A DNA stretch of 64,000 bases from positions 16,740,001-16,804,000 of the forward strand of contig NC_045130.1 in assembly GCF_007655135.1 (NCBI RefSeq). Direction: 5' to 3'. A model generated the notes under the pieces. That model did no database searches. It had not been told where the DNA came from and saw only the letters and a list, made by a program, of their open reading frames with translations. The position numbers and the translations under genes are program-made. This stretch comes from Punica granatum. Taxonomy: Eukaryota > Streptophyta > Magnoliopsida > Myrtales > Lythraceae. Below are positions 1 to 10,447 of this stretch, piece by piece (position 1 is the stretch's first letter; each line of letters begins with the position of its first letter).

Positions 1-363
1 CTTGAACCATTACTCTTAAAGTCAATACCGGAAAAGTCGCACACATAATCGTAAAGTATTCGAGTAAGAGTTTATTTGCTTTAGCACCGTTATGGCCATG
101 TGCTCATCCCGTTTCATGAATATGTACGAGAGAAAAAATCATAAAGAAAACTCTCATTGAAGCGGCACCACTTCATGTCCATATAGGTGGATTTCATGAC
201 AACTAATGTCCATCCATTAAGAGTAAAACTCATCCTCCTAAAACTCAAGCACTAAATTCTAATTCTTAGTGCACGGTGTCATTCGATAACTTATTATTAC
301 CCTTTGAACCTCAAAACTAACTTTTGGCTAGAATGAGGTAGGGTTCCCATTATCAATGACGCG
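1..363 (-). other. copia post-pol untranslated region
   Basis: This AT-rich stretch lies downstream of the copia RNase H on the minus strand. It has no open frame of note and does not resemble the 5' LTR at 4390-4886. It is read as the element's 3' untranslated region before an LTR that is off the window. Confidence 0.5.
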
Positions 364-778
364 ATTAGAATGGTTTTAAACCCCATCTTAGCGGTGGTAC
401 TCTTAACCAAATCCCTTGACAAAACTTTCGTCAATGGGCCGCTAAATTGTCAATTGACCTAACATAGGTAACAGTTATCACATCGTCCCTCATCAATTGT
501 TTCACATACTCATGTCTCAAACTTTTATGTCTAGACTTTCCATCATACACCTTATTGTACGCTCGAGACATGGTGGATTCACTATCACAATATACGGAAA
601 TGGCGAACCTATGTTGTGGCCACAACTTTATATCTAGCAAGAGATCTCTTAGCCATTCCGCTTCCTTGCCGGCAGCAGCCAATGCTATAAATTCAGCCTC
701 CATGGTTGAATGTAAGATACAAGTTTGTTTTTTGGAGGCCCAACTAATGGCTCCACCACCAATCGTAAAAATCCATCA
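364..778 (-). pseudogene. copia RNase H remnant
   Basis: The minus-strand frame at 703-431 holds the copia RNase H block with [18 protein letters not shown] and the later motif [19 protein letters not shown]. It is in the same frame as the RT upstream, but a stop codon near 776-778 separates them at the place where the family has a glycine codon after SDNKSTS. Near 435 the frame shifts and the usual tail (PLTK, LVKSTTAKMGF) continues in another frame to about 364. The product would be the RNA-degrading domain of a copia polyprotein. It is non-functional as it stands. Confidence 0.85.
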
Positions 779-2223
779 TGATGTGGACTTATTGTCACTT
801 AGACTCGTAATCCAACTTTCATCTGAGTAACCTTCTAGTACCGCGGGATAATCACCATAGAATAATCCCAAATTTTTGGTCTTCCTAAGATAACCACGAA
901 TCTTACAAATTCCTTTCCAATGATCGGTACTAGGACAACTTGTAAATCTCGCCAATTTGCACACAACAAATGCGATATCGGGTCTGGTGCAATGCATTGC
1001 ATACATTAGACTTCCAATTGCGCTAGCGTACTCTAATTGCGCTATAGCCCTGCCATTATTCTTACTTAACTTGAAGTTCGGATCAAATGGAGTGTTTGAA
1101 TCCTTGATATTCAAGTGTTTGAACTTCTCCAATACTTTCTCGATGTAGTGAGATTGGCTTAGTGCAAAGCCCCTTTCATGCTTTTGCACCTTTATACCTA
1201 GGATTGTATCTACTTCGTTGAGATCTTTTATCTTAAAATTCAAGGTTATATACTCTTTGGTCTCACAAACACCTTCCAAATCCGTCCCAAAGATCAACAA
1301 ATCGTCCACATAGAGACAAATAATTACACCGTACCTATCGGTAAATTTAGTGTAAATACACTTATCCGCACAATTATGCGAAAAACCATATGACAAAATA
1401 ACCGAGTCAAATTTCTCATGCCACTGTTTAGGCGCTTGTTTCAAGTCATATAATGACTTGATCAATTTACACGCCTTATGTTCATTCCCCAGATGCACAA
1501 AGCCTTTCAGTTGCTCCATGCAGACTTCCTCTTCAAGATCACCAGCCAAAAAGGCCGTCTTAACATCCGATGCACATGTAACTTATGGATAGATGCAAGT
1601 GCCATAAGGACTCGAATGGAAGTCATCCTAGCCACCGGTGCATAGGTGTCAAAATAATATAGGCCTTTATTTTGACACCTATGCACCAGATAGGTGTCAA
1701 CTTTTAAACACCCATTTACACCAGATAGGCTTCGATCCATTTTATTCTTCCTTTTAACATCCATTTTATTCTTCCTTTTAAACACCCATTTACACCAAAT
1801 TGGCTTCGATCCTTGAGGAAAATCAACTAGGACCCAAGTATTGCTGAACAATATTGAATCCATTTTATCATTGATCGCCTCTTTCCAAAATGCCGCATCC
1901 CTAGAAGCCATGGCTTCACCATAGGTTTGTGGATTACCTTCCACATTAAGCATTATGGGGATCTTCCTAATTACGGATTCTCTATCTCCCTCAACGAGAT
2001 ACGCTAGAGATTGCGAGGAAATGAAATCGGGACCAAAGTCCTTTTCTTTTCTCACACTTTGACTTTTCCTCGGCTCCGTATCCTTATTGTCACAAAGACG
2101 TCTCTTGTTTTGATCACTTGAGATCATTGGTTCATATTCTTGTTTCGAATCCACTGAATCGTCGTAAAACTTGCTTTCAATGAATACAACATCTCTCGTT
2201 TCAATTATCGTATTTGACACCAA
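779..2223 (-). pseudogene. copia reverse transcriptase remnant
   Basis: The frame at 2223-1507 has the RT N-terminal part (QTYGEAMASRDAAFWKEA, then FDTYAPVARMTSIRVLMAL). After a frameshift near 1530 the frame at 1549-779 carries the palm with CLYVDDLLIFGTD, including the catalytic YVDD, and the thumb and connection. Between 1637 and 1810 the gene is locally scrambled by a short inverted repeat and a partial duplication, so the residues between WCKWVFK and YFDTYAP do not fit the family. A further frameshift near 2215 separates it from the integrase. It was once the polymerase of the element and is now inactive. Confidence 0.9.
1637..1687. repeat. 20-bp perfect inverted repeat inside copia RT
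   Basis: The arms at 1637-1656 and 1668-1687 are exact reverse complements, beginning GGTGCATAGG and ending CCTATGCACC, with an 11-base spacer. A third partial copy (ATAGGTGTCAA) follows at about 1689. Just downstream (about 1720-1810) a block holding TTTATTCTTCCTTTTAA and the flanking TTTACACCA is partly repeated. The hairpin replaces conserved RT residues, so it arose inside the gene. Confidence 0.9.
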
Positions 2224-2843
2224 GTCAAGAACACGATAAGCCTTAGAATGTTGGGCATATCCAACGAATACACCCTTAGTCCTAATTTTGTTCTCTGTTG
2301 GTCAGGAACTCTATAGTAAGCCAAACACCCCCACACTTTGAAATAATCTAAGTTTGGCTTCCGACCCTTCCATAACTCATATGGAGATACCTTGAATTTT
2401 CTCGATGGTATCCTATTAAGGATATGACACGCAGTCAATAATGCTTCACCCCATAGGTTATATGGAAGTTTAGCATTTAACAACATCGAGTTAACCATAT
2501 CCACTAAGGTACGGTTCTTTTTTTCCGCCAAACCATTTTGTTACGAAGTATACGACGCGGAACACTCATGTACCACATCTTGTTCCTCACAAAATACATC
2601 AAATTTATTGGAAAAATATTCACCACCTCTATCACTACGAAACACTTTGATTTTCTTGTTAAACAAATTCTCAATCTCATTCTTAAAACGTTTAAACATG
2701 CCAAAAGCCTCGTCTTTACTCCTCATGAGATACACATAAGTAAATCTTGAGAAATCATCAATAAAAGTGATAAAATATCGTTTTCCACCTCTTGTTAGAA
2801 TTCCATTTAATTCACAAACATCCGAATGGATCAAATCTAACAC
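2205..2843 (-). pseudogene. copia integrase core remnant
   Basis: One minus-strand frame covers the rve core. The first Asp is in IHSDVCELNG, the second in RSDRGGEYFS, and the Glu is in the block AEKKNRTL. A stop codon at 2541-2543 sits exactly where the family has a Gln codon before QNG, so this is a single-base nonsense change rather than a frameshift. The downstream part (LWGEALLTACHILNRIPS) is typical of copia integrase. It would insert the DNA copy into the genome. It is inactive as it stands. Confidence 0.9.
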
Positions 2844-2891
2844 TTGTGAATTTTTTTCACACTTTTTAAGAAATGGTTTCTTGGTAATTTT

Positions 2892-3662
2892 TTATTGAAC
2901 ACAAATTTCACATTTATCCACAAGTTTATCATCATTTAGATTGATGTAACCATTCTTTTGCATATATTGTAAAGTTTTAAAATTAAAATGTGCTAAACGC
3001 GCATGCCACAAATAATAAGATTCAACAATATAAGTAGAAGAATTAGCTTTATTCATATCAATGCTCAACTTGAACATGCCATCGCTACAATATCCCTTTC
3101 CCAAATACATATCACCCTTAAGCAATACTAACTTATCGGATTCTAATATAACCTTGATTAAATTCTTTCTTACATCATGAACATGCAACACATTGATTAA
3201 GGTCAATTTCTTCCCGGATGTAAAGTTGTGTTCCACCGTCCCTTGACCAAGCACCTTGACCGATTCATGGTTGCCCATAAGCACCTCACGGTTTGCCACT
3301 GGTTCATAGCTCTTGAATTGTTTCTGGTCGTTACACACATGGACAGTTGCTTCGGAGTCGAGCCACCAATTATAGGACTTATTGGTCATGGCTATGTTGA
3401 GTTCGGTAATCATACCAATCTCCAAGCTCTCGATTCCTCCCGCAACCATGGCCACTAAGTCCATGTCCTCAACCATATTGGCTTTGGAAGTTGTGGTATC
3501 TTTCTCCTTTTTGAGAAGTTTACAATCCTTAATGTAGTGTCCTTTCTTATTGCAATGATAGCAATTGCGAGACTTTCTCTTCTTGTCTTGCGTGTCCTCG
3601 ATCTTGGACGTAGCCTTTCGCTTGCCTTTCCGAGAGTTCTTGGACTCACTCACATGGTTCAC
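2892..3662 (-). pseudogene. copia nucleocapsid, protease and pre-integrase remnant
   Basis: The 256-codon minus-strand frame has a CCHC zinc knuckle (CYHCNKKGHYIKDC), then the aspartic protease region with WWLDSEATVHVC, and the GAG-pre-integrase block LWHARLAHFNF. The family protease motif is D-S-G-A. Here the Gly codon reads Glu, which should abolish the fold around the catalytic Asp. Stops at 3672-3674 and 2892-2894 bound the frame, but the same phase continues on both sides. It belongs to the same dead polyprotein. Confidence 0.9.
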
Positions 3663-3671
3663 TTTAGAACC

Positions 3672-4327
3672 TTAGGGAAGATACACCGCATCGCGCTTCT
3701 GAGTTTCCTCTTCAATATGCAAATGCCTAGGTATTTTCTCCACAGTGAAGTCCTCCGCCATATGTAGGAGTTTCTTCCGGTAATCGTTCCAAGACGAGAG
3801 TAACTTTGAGATGATGGCCTCGACTTGTAGCGATTTCGGAATAATAACTTTCAGGTCACGAAGCCTGCTTATAAGGATTTGTAGTTCATGGACTTGATCC
3901 ATGATAGGGACACTATCTAGCATTTTGAATTCTAAATACTTCATCATTAAAAATTTATCGGTACCTTGCCGCTCGGTGTTGTATTTCTTCTCAAGAGCTT
4001 CCCATATCTCCATCGGGGACTGCATCGACATTTAGAGATCGTACAGTCGATTGGATAAAGTGTTGAGGATGTGTCCATGACATGTGAATTTGACTTCCTC
4101 GCGCTTCTTCTTGAGTTCGGCCACCTTTACGATTTCCTCGGGGGTTGCATCGGGGGCGGGATCCTCCAAGGTTGCAGGTTCAGGTCCAGAACGTACGCCA
4201 CATTTAAGACGGTAAGGAGGAACAACATCTTGTCCTTCCAGCGGTTAAAGTTTGTGCCATCAAATCGATCAAGTTTCATGAACTCTTGGTTCATCACTTT
4301 GAACGCGGTGGTATCCTCCGTCGCCAT
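3672..4327 (-). pseudogene. copia gag remnant
   Basis: The likely start is the ATG at 4327-4325, giving MATEDTTAF followed by KLDRFDGTNFNRWKDKM, a common plant copia Gag start. A frameshift near 4130 and a stop at 4032-4034 interrupt it. The rest (SPMEIWEALEKKYNTE, HELQILISRLRDL) is the UBN2-type Gag domain. Gag would form the particle shell. Position next to the 5' LTR fits. Confidence 0.88.
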
Positions 4328-4389
4328 CTCAAAATAGTTCTCTTTGATTGTTGGGTTATTGGGTGGAGACGATCGATCCGGAGGCGATG

Positions 4390-4886
4390 TGGGGTTAACA
4401 CAATAAGATTCGAGGCGCGAATGACGCTTTCCAAAGAGAACTATTTTTCCCCACACAAAGTTGCTAAAGGGTTAAGGCAAAGGTCATCCCGGGATACAAC
4501 GAAGCCTTATGAATTCTTTCAACTAGCAAAATCGAGGAATTCCCTAAATCTCACTCTGATTTCTGGAATTTTCTTTTTAATTATCATTTGAGCAATATAG
4601 CGTCTCTATTTATATGCACTCAATGGACACTATCGAAGAGTCAGAACCCTTCGTATTGGACGTAACTCTTAGATGGAATATCACCCATGGATAAGCAATT
4701 AATGATCTTACATGAACACTTAGTTAATGTAGACACTTTCATATACATTACTTGTCTTGCACTCAAATGTATCCATTGAATGAATGAACCTTCACTTCGT
4801 AACACGAATTCGTCCAAGTACTTATGAATCACACTAAGTGACCCATTAATAAAATTCAATGAATTTGCAATCTATAATTTCCAACA
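4390..4886 (-). repeat. copia 5' LTR (inner edge approximate)
   Basis: The outer edge at 4886 reads TGTTGG on the minus strand, a typical LTR start. A TATAAATA lies inside and coding sequence begins some 60 bases further in. The inner edge is not certain because I could not place the primer binding site. The flank beyond 4886 starts CTAAC, a possible target duplication that cannot be checked without the 3' LTR. Confidence 0.65.
4608..4615 (-). promoter_or_regulatory. TATA box of copia LTR promoter
   Basis: The minus strand reads GCATATAAATAGAG here, about 270 bases inside the LTR from its outer end, as expected of the U3/R boundary of a copia LTR. Confidence 0.5.
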
Positions 4887-4939
4887 CTAACATATAACTT
4901 GACAGGTTTGTACAATAAGTTTTTGTTGAAGTGATTAAT

Positions 4940-5321
4940 TCACTTATCCTTAATGTTTGGCAAAGAGGAAGAAGAATCAATTGAAGCGAAAGTCAACGAT
5001 CCACATTTAGGGTTGGTGCCGCTCTTTCTATTATCGATATCTTCAGACTCTAGAGAGCACATCACTTTTCTATTCCTCTTGGTCAAAGGGTTGAGGACAA
5101 TATCTCCAATATTCATTGTGGGGTTAGCAGCACCTTGTGATGCTACTGAGCCTGACACTTTTCTCTTCCCCTTGGTCGAACTACCATAAACAGTCATATC
5201 CTCTTTCATAACAGTATTGGACTCCACAAAGCAAGCGACTTTTCTCTTCTTCTTCTTCGAACTATTTGGGGATAGTCCTTTCCCCATTCTTGCGAGGATT
5301 GATTTTACTATTACGGGGCAT
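4940..5321 (-). pseudogene. Lys/Arg-rich hypothetical protein, copy A (frameshifted)
   Basis: I do not recognise this protein. The minus strand has an ATG at 5321-5319, but an extra T in a T run near 5270 (three T here, two in copy B) shifts the frame. The remaining frame gives about 115 codons from 5287. It contains three similar blocks: KKKKRKVACFVES, KGKRKVSGSV and KRNRKVMCSLES, each a basic patch that could act as a nuclear signal. A Ser-rich tail ends in PNIKDK. Copy B has the same reading frame without the shift but is split by a solo LTR. Whether it was ever an expressed gene, an exon or part of a transposon is open. Confidence 0.45.
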
Positions 5322-6067
5322 TTTTTGACATAGAATAACTAGATCTGTATGTCTGGAAAAGTATGGATGACAATTGAAACATTTGATTTGTTTTAAAGTG
5401 TGTGAAGGGATGTCACCGAACCATTATGAGTTTTCATGTTTGAATGGTTGACAATATTGGTATCGTCTCTTTATTTTTTCTTTTGGGAACTGTTGAGGTA
5501 CCCAATAGTTTGATGATTGTGGACGGTCACAGGTGAGGATGATCATGCAAAATTAACCGTCATTTTTTTAAAATTAAAATTAAAATTTTTTGCATCCTAT
5601 ACACTTGTTATTATTTATATCTTAAATTAAGAAAAAAATCTCATAACTGATTTAATTTTCTTTTATTTTATTCTCTAATTTATTGCCCTATTTTTAAGGA
5701 ATTGAATTTAAAAAATATATAAATTGGAAAATTAATCCTATAAATCCGACAATAATTGCAACATTACTCTCTCTCTCTCTCCCTAAATCTGCAACCGAGA
5801 AAAAGATAAAAATCCAACCTAAACACGTAAGTGTTCTACCGAGAAAAATCACACGTAAGTGATGATCTATTTTGAAATTCCGCTGTTGATCATATTATTA
5901 TAATAAAATTTGCTAGTATGATTATTTGAAGATTGAAGGCCACAACAGGTGCCAAACTATAATAGTGTATACGCTACAACAATCCTTTTTAAAGGTTTAA
6001 TTATACGTTGTAAAGCAATCAATAATTGATAAAAGGAAGCAAATATTGGTTATTTTAATGTTAGCTG
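5322..6067. other. AT-rich duplicated intergenic DNA
   Basis: No coding sequence seen. It contains a CT run at 5767-5783. It matches copy B at about 53485-54204. It lies upstream of the Lys/Arg-rich ORF on the minus strand, so it could hold that ORF's promoter, but no clear motif stands out. Confidence 0.5.
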
Positions 6068-7019
6068 TGCGGACTCGAATTTCGTTTCGTTGGGGCCCAC
6101 AAGCGTGCGCATTAGTCGCATGGCTTGGGAGTGTCCACGTTCCCTAGGACGTGTGAATGAGACGCGTGAAAATGAGTCGCCACTACCAGTTTACGACCCG
6201 AAGGTCGAGAACCGATGAGTTGCCCGGGGTCTAGGGGTAATTGATATACCTAGTTAGCTAAGGCATATGGTGGTGGAACCGAGGGTTCCAAGTTCAACGG
6301 TTTTGTTATGTGCAGGCATTTATCCCACATGCTTTATTGGTACTCTGGTTTGTCTAGGGCTTGCCTTTTTTTTTTTTAGTTTATTTACCACTTGATTATG
6401 TTTCACTCGTCTCGCATAGTTTGATACCGTAAATTCATGAAAGCATTTGGTTCGGGTTAAGAGACCGAAAGAGGAGCGGGTCATCGGGTCAGGGGATCGG
6501 TCCATCGTCATCGCGTCTCGACTAACCGGGCCGAGATGGCCGGTTCACGGCGTGGATCGGGCCCGTGACTCGTGTGGTCCCGTTGGTCTCAGGGACTTGT
6601 AAACCGGCTCGATCGATTCTGATCCTCGGACCTCAAGCTTGCCGACTGGGATTATCACATAAATGATTGTACAAATAAATACCTCGCATTGTACTCTCAA
6701 TAATAATTACAAATACAACAAATGAATTCCGGTCGACTCACGTTCGGCCAATATTCCACTCCTGCTCATAGTGAGGTTGGAAAGATCGAAACTGAAATTA
6801 ATGCGACGCAAGCTCACGTGAGTCGAAGGTCGGGTCCAACCGAACCGACGGGTCCCTAAAGGACCGAATGATCCTCGACATAGCCGTGGGAACGGTCGAG
6901 TTCTTGGGTGATTGTCTAACTTCATTTCGTGCATCCCGACCTAAGTCACCCCGCTTGGATACTACAAGGGTTGAAACGGTGACTCGAGACTAGACTCCAT
7001 GCCCCGTTCTGGTTGCGCG
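6068..7019 (-). repeat. old Ogre-like LTR, left part, copy A
   Basis: It begins TGTGCGGACTCGAATTTCG, nearly the terminus of the Ogre-like element at 7020, and follows the same layout further in (a conserved block around GACACCGTAAATTC). It stops at 7019, where the Ogre-like element inserted, and resumes at 25261. Copy B has the uninterrupted sequence at 54205 onward, so this LTR is older than the duplication. Confidence 0.8.
7015..7019. repeat. target site duplication, left
   Basis: GCGCG directly precedes the element and is repeated directly after it at 25261-25265. Copy B at about 55145 shows the site once, uninterrupted (GTTGCGCG then CGCTCAGTGTG). Confidence 0.93.
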
Positions 7020-8739
7020 TGTGCGTACCCGAATTTCGTCTCGTCGGGGCACGCATGCGCGCGCCTAAATGCAACGCGGCTTGGGAGTATCCACCTTCCC
7101 GGGGACGCGCAACGGACGCACGTGAGAAGGAGTCGCCACTTGCCATTTTATAACCCGAAGGTCGAGGGCCGGCAAGTTACCCAGGTCTAGGGGTACGGAG
7201 TACACCTAATTGCTAAGGCATATGGTCTGCGAAACCCAAGGTTCCGAATTCGGGGGTTCTGTTACATGCGAGCCTATATCTCGCATGCCCTATCGGTACT
7301 CTAGCTTGTCTAGGCTAGCCATTTTATTTAATTACCGCTTAATTAAGTTCCGCTCATCTTACGCGTTTTGACACCGTAAATTCGAAAAAACACTCCGACC
7401 GTCTGCTCTCCGATCGGGATTCTTACATGAATAAACATACAACATAAATCCTCACATTGTTCTCTCAAATAAATGAAATACAAATTATAACAAATGGATC
7501 CCGGTTGGTTCGCATTCGGTTATTATTCCACTCGTGCTCACCGTGTGGTTTGAAAAGACTGAAATCGAAATTAAAGTGCGCACTCGGTGTATAAGGGCAT
7601 TGGACCCCGTGATCGAAGGTTATGGGCGTTGGACCCAATGTGAATCGAGTCCTAAAGGATCGGGCTCGATCCGCATAACAATCAAGTGCAAAGATGTAAC
7701 AAGCAAGCTCAAATAAACAATCAATGGGGTTTTGTTATCACCAAATTTACGTGGATTAATTGATTATTAACCGAGGTATCTTGGCATACAAACCCTACCC
7801 TAAAATAAGCAAAAAGCAAGAGGGGAATGGCATGTAGCATTCAGCATCATTTACCGGACCTGACAGACTGTATGTGTCTGTGATCAAGTCTCGAATGTGT
7901 GGGTTGATTTTAAATTGTTATGTATCGTGACACTTTGATTATGATAAGTTATTATAGAATGTAGATTTTGACACGAGAATCCTACAACCTAGTGCCTAGC
8001 CCGCTATCCCCATTATGTTTTCTATTAGGCCGAGTATGCGATTAAGTCAAATTTTGGTATCTTAAACCGTTATTCCCGATCTAACTACCCAAGATCATGC
8101 ATAGATAACAATAAATTGTAAATACGCCTTTTTTTGCCTTTGTATAGAAAATTTATTTTTGAAAAGAGAGAGACTGCGCAATGCGGGCCACCTCGGCTTG
8201 TGACCGGCGTTGACTGATTCCCTGATTCTTCTAGGGTTATGCGAGAACCCCAAAAAGTCAAAGAAACGGTCAATCTATCCGGAAGTGATCTAAAAAGAAC
8301 TTCCACACCCCGACTTGAGTTACCTAAAATTAGGAGGCCTCGAGTCAAAACATGCAAGTTCTTCCCAGACGTCCATGTCACATCGGATCACGAGTCTCAT
8401 ATTTTAGTATGAAATTTGCGAATTTTGAAAAGAAGGCGTCAACACGTATTTGCAATTTATCGACGCGTATTTCTGATTGATTACCAATTCGTGCAAAATT
8501 ATTAAGGTCGAGTGAATTAATTAGTCAAATGAACGTCCCGTTTACCCGATTGGTGAAATCATTAAGTTTAATTAAAATCTGCTGAATGCTTTATTTTATT
8601 TTTTGGGTGTCAAGCCGTCGAAACGATCAATAATAGATCGCCTGATAAACTCTAATTTCCAGTCATCTCGAAAAATTTGCATAAAGATCGAACAACATAA
8701 TGGAGAATAATGAGGACTAATAAAGTAACAGAAAAAGGT

Positions 8740-9260
8740 TTCAAGGACTAAACTGAAACAAATCAAAAAAAATTTGGAGAATGATTTTTTTTCTAAATTC
8801 TATAAAATTTGGAGAATGTCCGGGAAAGTATAAAATGGGCTAGGGTTTATTTGAAATTAATTTTTGACATTCAGGGCTGGTTTTAAAATGAATAAATGTT
8901 GCAGGGACTAAATTGAAACAAATTGAAAAGTTTACTGGAGCGATTTTAAATTCTAAAGAATTCGGAGGATGTGCTAGAAATAATGAAATAGCCCAGAGTA
9001 TGTTTGAAATGAATTTTGAAATTTAGGGCTGATTTTAAAAAAATAATAAATGCTCCAGGGACTGAATTGAAACAAATGCAAAAGTTTGCTGGAGCAGTAT
9101 TTGATTCTGAAAAAAATTAGGGACGTGATGAAAATATCGAAAATGTCATGGAACTGGTTTAAAATTGATTTGGGAATTTGGGCAGGATTGAAAAATATGA
9201 AAATTCGTTGCAGGACTAGAATGGAACAAATCAGAAAATTAGAATAATCGGATTCGGCAT
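8740..9260. repeat. about 155-bp subrepeats in 3' LTR
   Basis: The phrase GGACTRAAYTGAAACAAAT or a close form appears near 8742, 8902, 9057 and 9212, about 155-160 bases apart, with similar text between. The other LTR has the same array at about 23705-24225. Confidence 0.75.
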
Positions 9261-9414
9261 AATTTTGATAATCTATGCAACCAACAAGCAATTATTTCAT
9301 GTCATCATCATTCAAGCAAGCATGATATTTAATATAAAGCCCTAAACATGCCGCTAAGTTGAGATTTTACCTAACCCAAAAGTTTAGGGGCGTTTCTGTA
9401 ATATACGAAAGCTG

Positions 9415-10135
9415 TCGGACGAACGGGTCGGATCGGATCGGATCGGTCGGCCGGTCCGAAGGAAAAAAACCGCCCGAAAGGAGTGGGCTGGTCTGGAGCA
9501 ACTCGGGCCGGACGAAGACTTGGGCTGCGGAAGGATAGATGGGCCGAGGTTGGCGGATTAGGCCAACTAGGCCGAGCCTGCAAAGGAAGAGAAATGGGCC
9601 GAGGCCTGTTAGCCGAATAGTGGTCGGGATCGGGGGGCAGCGGCGGCGCGAGGCTGGGGGCGGCGATTCGCGCCTCTGGACGCCGCGACGACGGCACGAG
9701 AGGGTGCGGGAGATAGCTTTGGGCGCCGCTTGGGCCACGCGGTGTTTGGTTTGGACTTCACCGAGGTCGAAACGGCCGGAATCGAAGGAGTTTTCGCGAT
9801 TTTCCGGCGTCGGTCCCGAATCGCACCGATCTCCAAATTCTCTCAAACGAGAGCCAATTTTTCCTTTTTTTCCTCTGGGTTCCCTCTTCCTCGCCGAATT
9901 AGGTTTTTCCCCTTTTAATTGCAATTTTCGGTCGAGATTTCAACCGATTTGGGGAGAAAATCGCGGAATCCGCGATTTCCTATTCTGGGCGGCCGGCCAG
10001 ATCGCGGGCAGCCGGTTGCCGCTGCCCGGCCTGCCCGGACTGCTCGGAACAGTAATTTTTTTTTAAATTAGGGCCGGCGGGTCCTGTGCAGCCGGTCAAC
10101 GCTGCCCGGCCTTGCCCGGCCCTGCCCGAGATTTT
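9415..10135. other. GC-rich block within LTR
   Basis: This stretch is strikingly GC-rich against AT-rich surroundings and has repeated GCCCGGCC and GCCGGTC motifs. Long frames are open on both strands, as expected of low-stop GC-rich DNA, and I do not call them genes. The block is conserved in the partner LTR at about 24375-25110. It may hold promoter or leader sequence of the element. Confidence 0.5.
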
Positions 10136-10293
10136 TTTTTCTTTTCTTTCCTTTTTCCTTTTTTTTTTAAAAAATAATTATTTTTATTATTATTAATTAA
10201 TTAATTAATTAATTTTTTTTTAAAAATGTGATAAATAAAAAAATGACAATTTTGTCCCCCCTGGAGCCGATGGACCGAAATTGGGTGCTGATA

Positions 10294-10309
10294 GCTTGCC
10301 CCTCTTTGG
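10294..10309 (-). other. polypurine tract
   Basis: On the minus strand CCAAAGAGGGGCAAGC lies immediately upstream of the 3' LTR, the position used to prime plus-strand DNA synthesis. Confidence 0.75.
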
Positions 10310-10447
10310 TTGCGTGCTCGGATAGAGGATGCACCCAAAGATTATGAGAAGCACCTCGTTTGATCCTAGCGATCGTCTGACCTGTTGCAAAATAGTACAA
10401 ACCATAAATTAATAAATGTAGACGCATACTTGAAGGACATTAAATGT

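Larger units (their letters stand above)
1..4886 (-). mobile_element. Ty1/copia LTR retrotransposon, decayed, 3' LTR outside window
   Basis: Read on the minus strand, the order is 5' LTR, gag, zinc knuckle, protease, integrase, reverse transcriptase, RNase H, which is the copia order with integrase before RT. I see five in-frame stops (near 4033, 3673, 2893, 2542 and 777) and about four frameshifts (near 4130, 2215, 1530 and 435), so it is dead. The 5' LTR begins at 4886 with TGTTGG. No copy of that LTR is seen at 1-360, so the 3' LTR must lie left of the window. The first 360 bases are the region between pol and the 3' LTR. No tRNA-Met type primer site was found next to the 5' LTR. Confidence 0.93.
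7020..10293 (-). repeat. 3' LTR of Ogre-like element
   Basis: It runs from TGTGCGTACCCGAATTTCG to GGGTGCTGATA and matches 21984-25260 nearly base for base. The last bases read TGATA where the partner has TGACA, a terminal mutation. Inside, a tandem zone at about 8740-9260 repeats a unit near 155 bp, each starting with a form of GGACTAAATTGAAACAAAT. A GC-rich block at about 9415-10130 follows, then TTAA-rich tracts. Confidence 0.95.

Noticed and set aside
1..363. 3' LTR of the copia element
   Set aside because: No similarity to the 5' LTR at 4390-4886 was found; the LTR must be outside.
9367..10066. Long open frames on both strands in the 3' LTR (and copies at 24318-25037)
   Set aside because: GC-rich DNA with few stops, overlapping frames on both strands, low-complexity proteins and no domains; they lie within an LTR.
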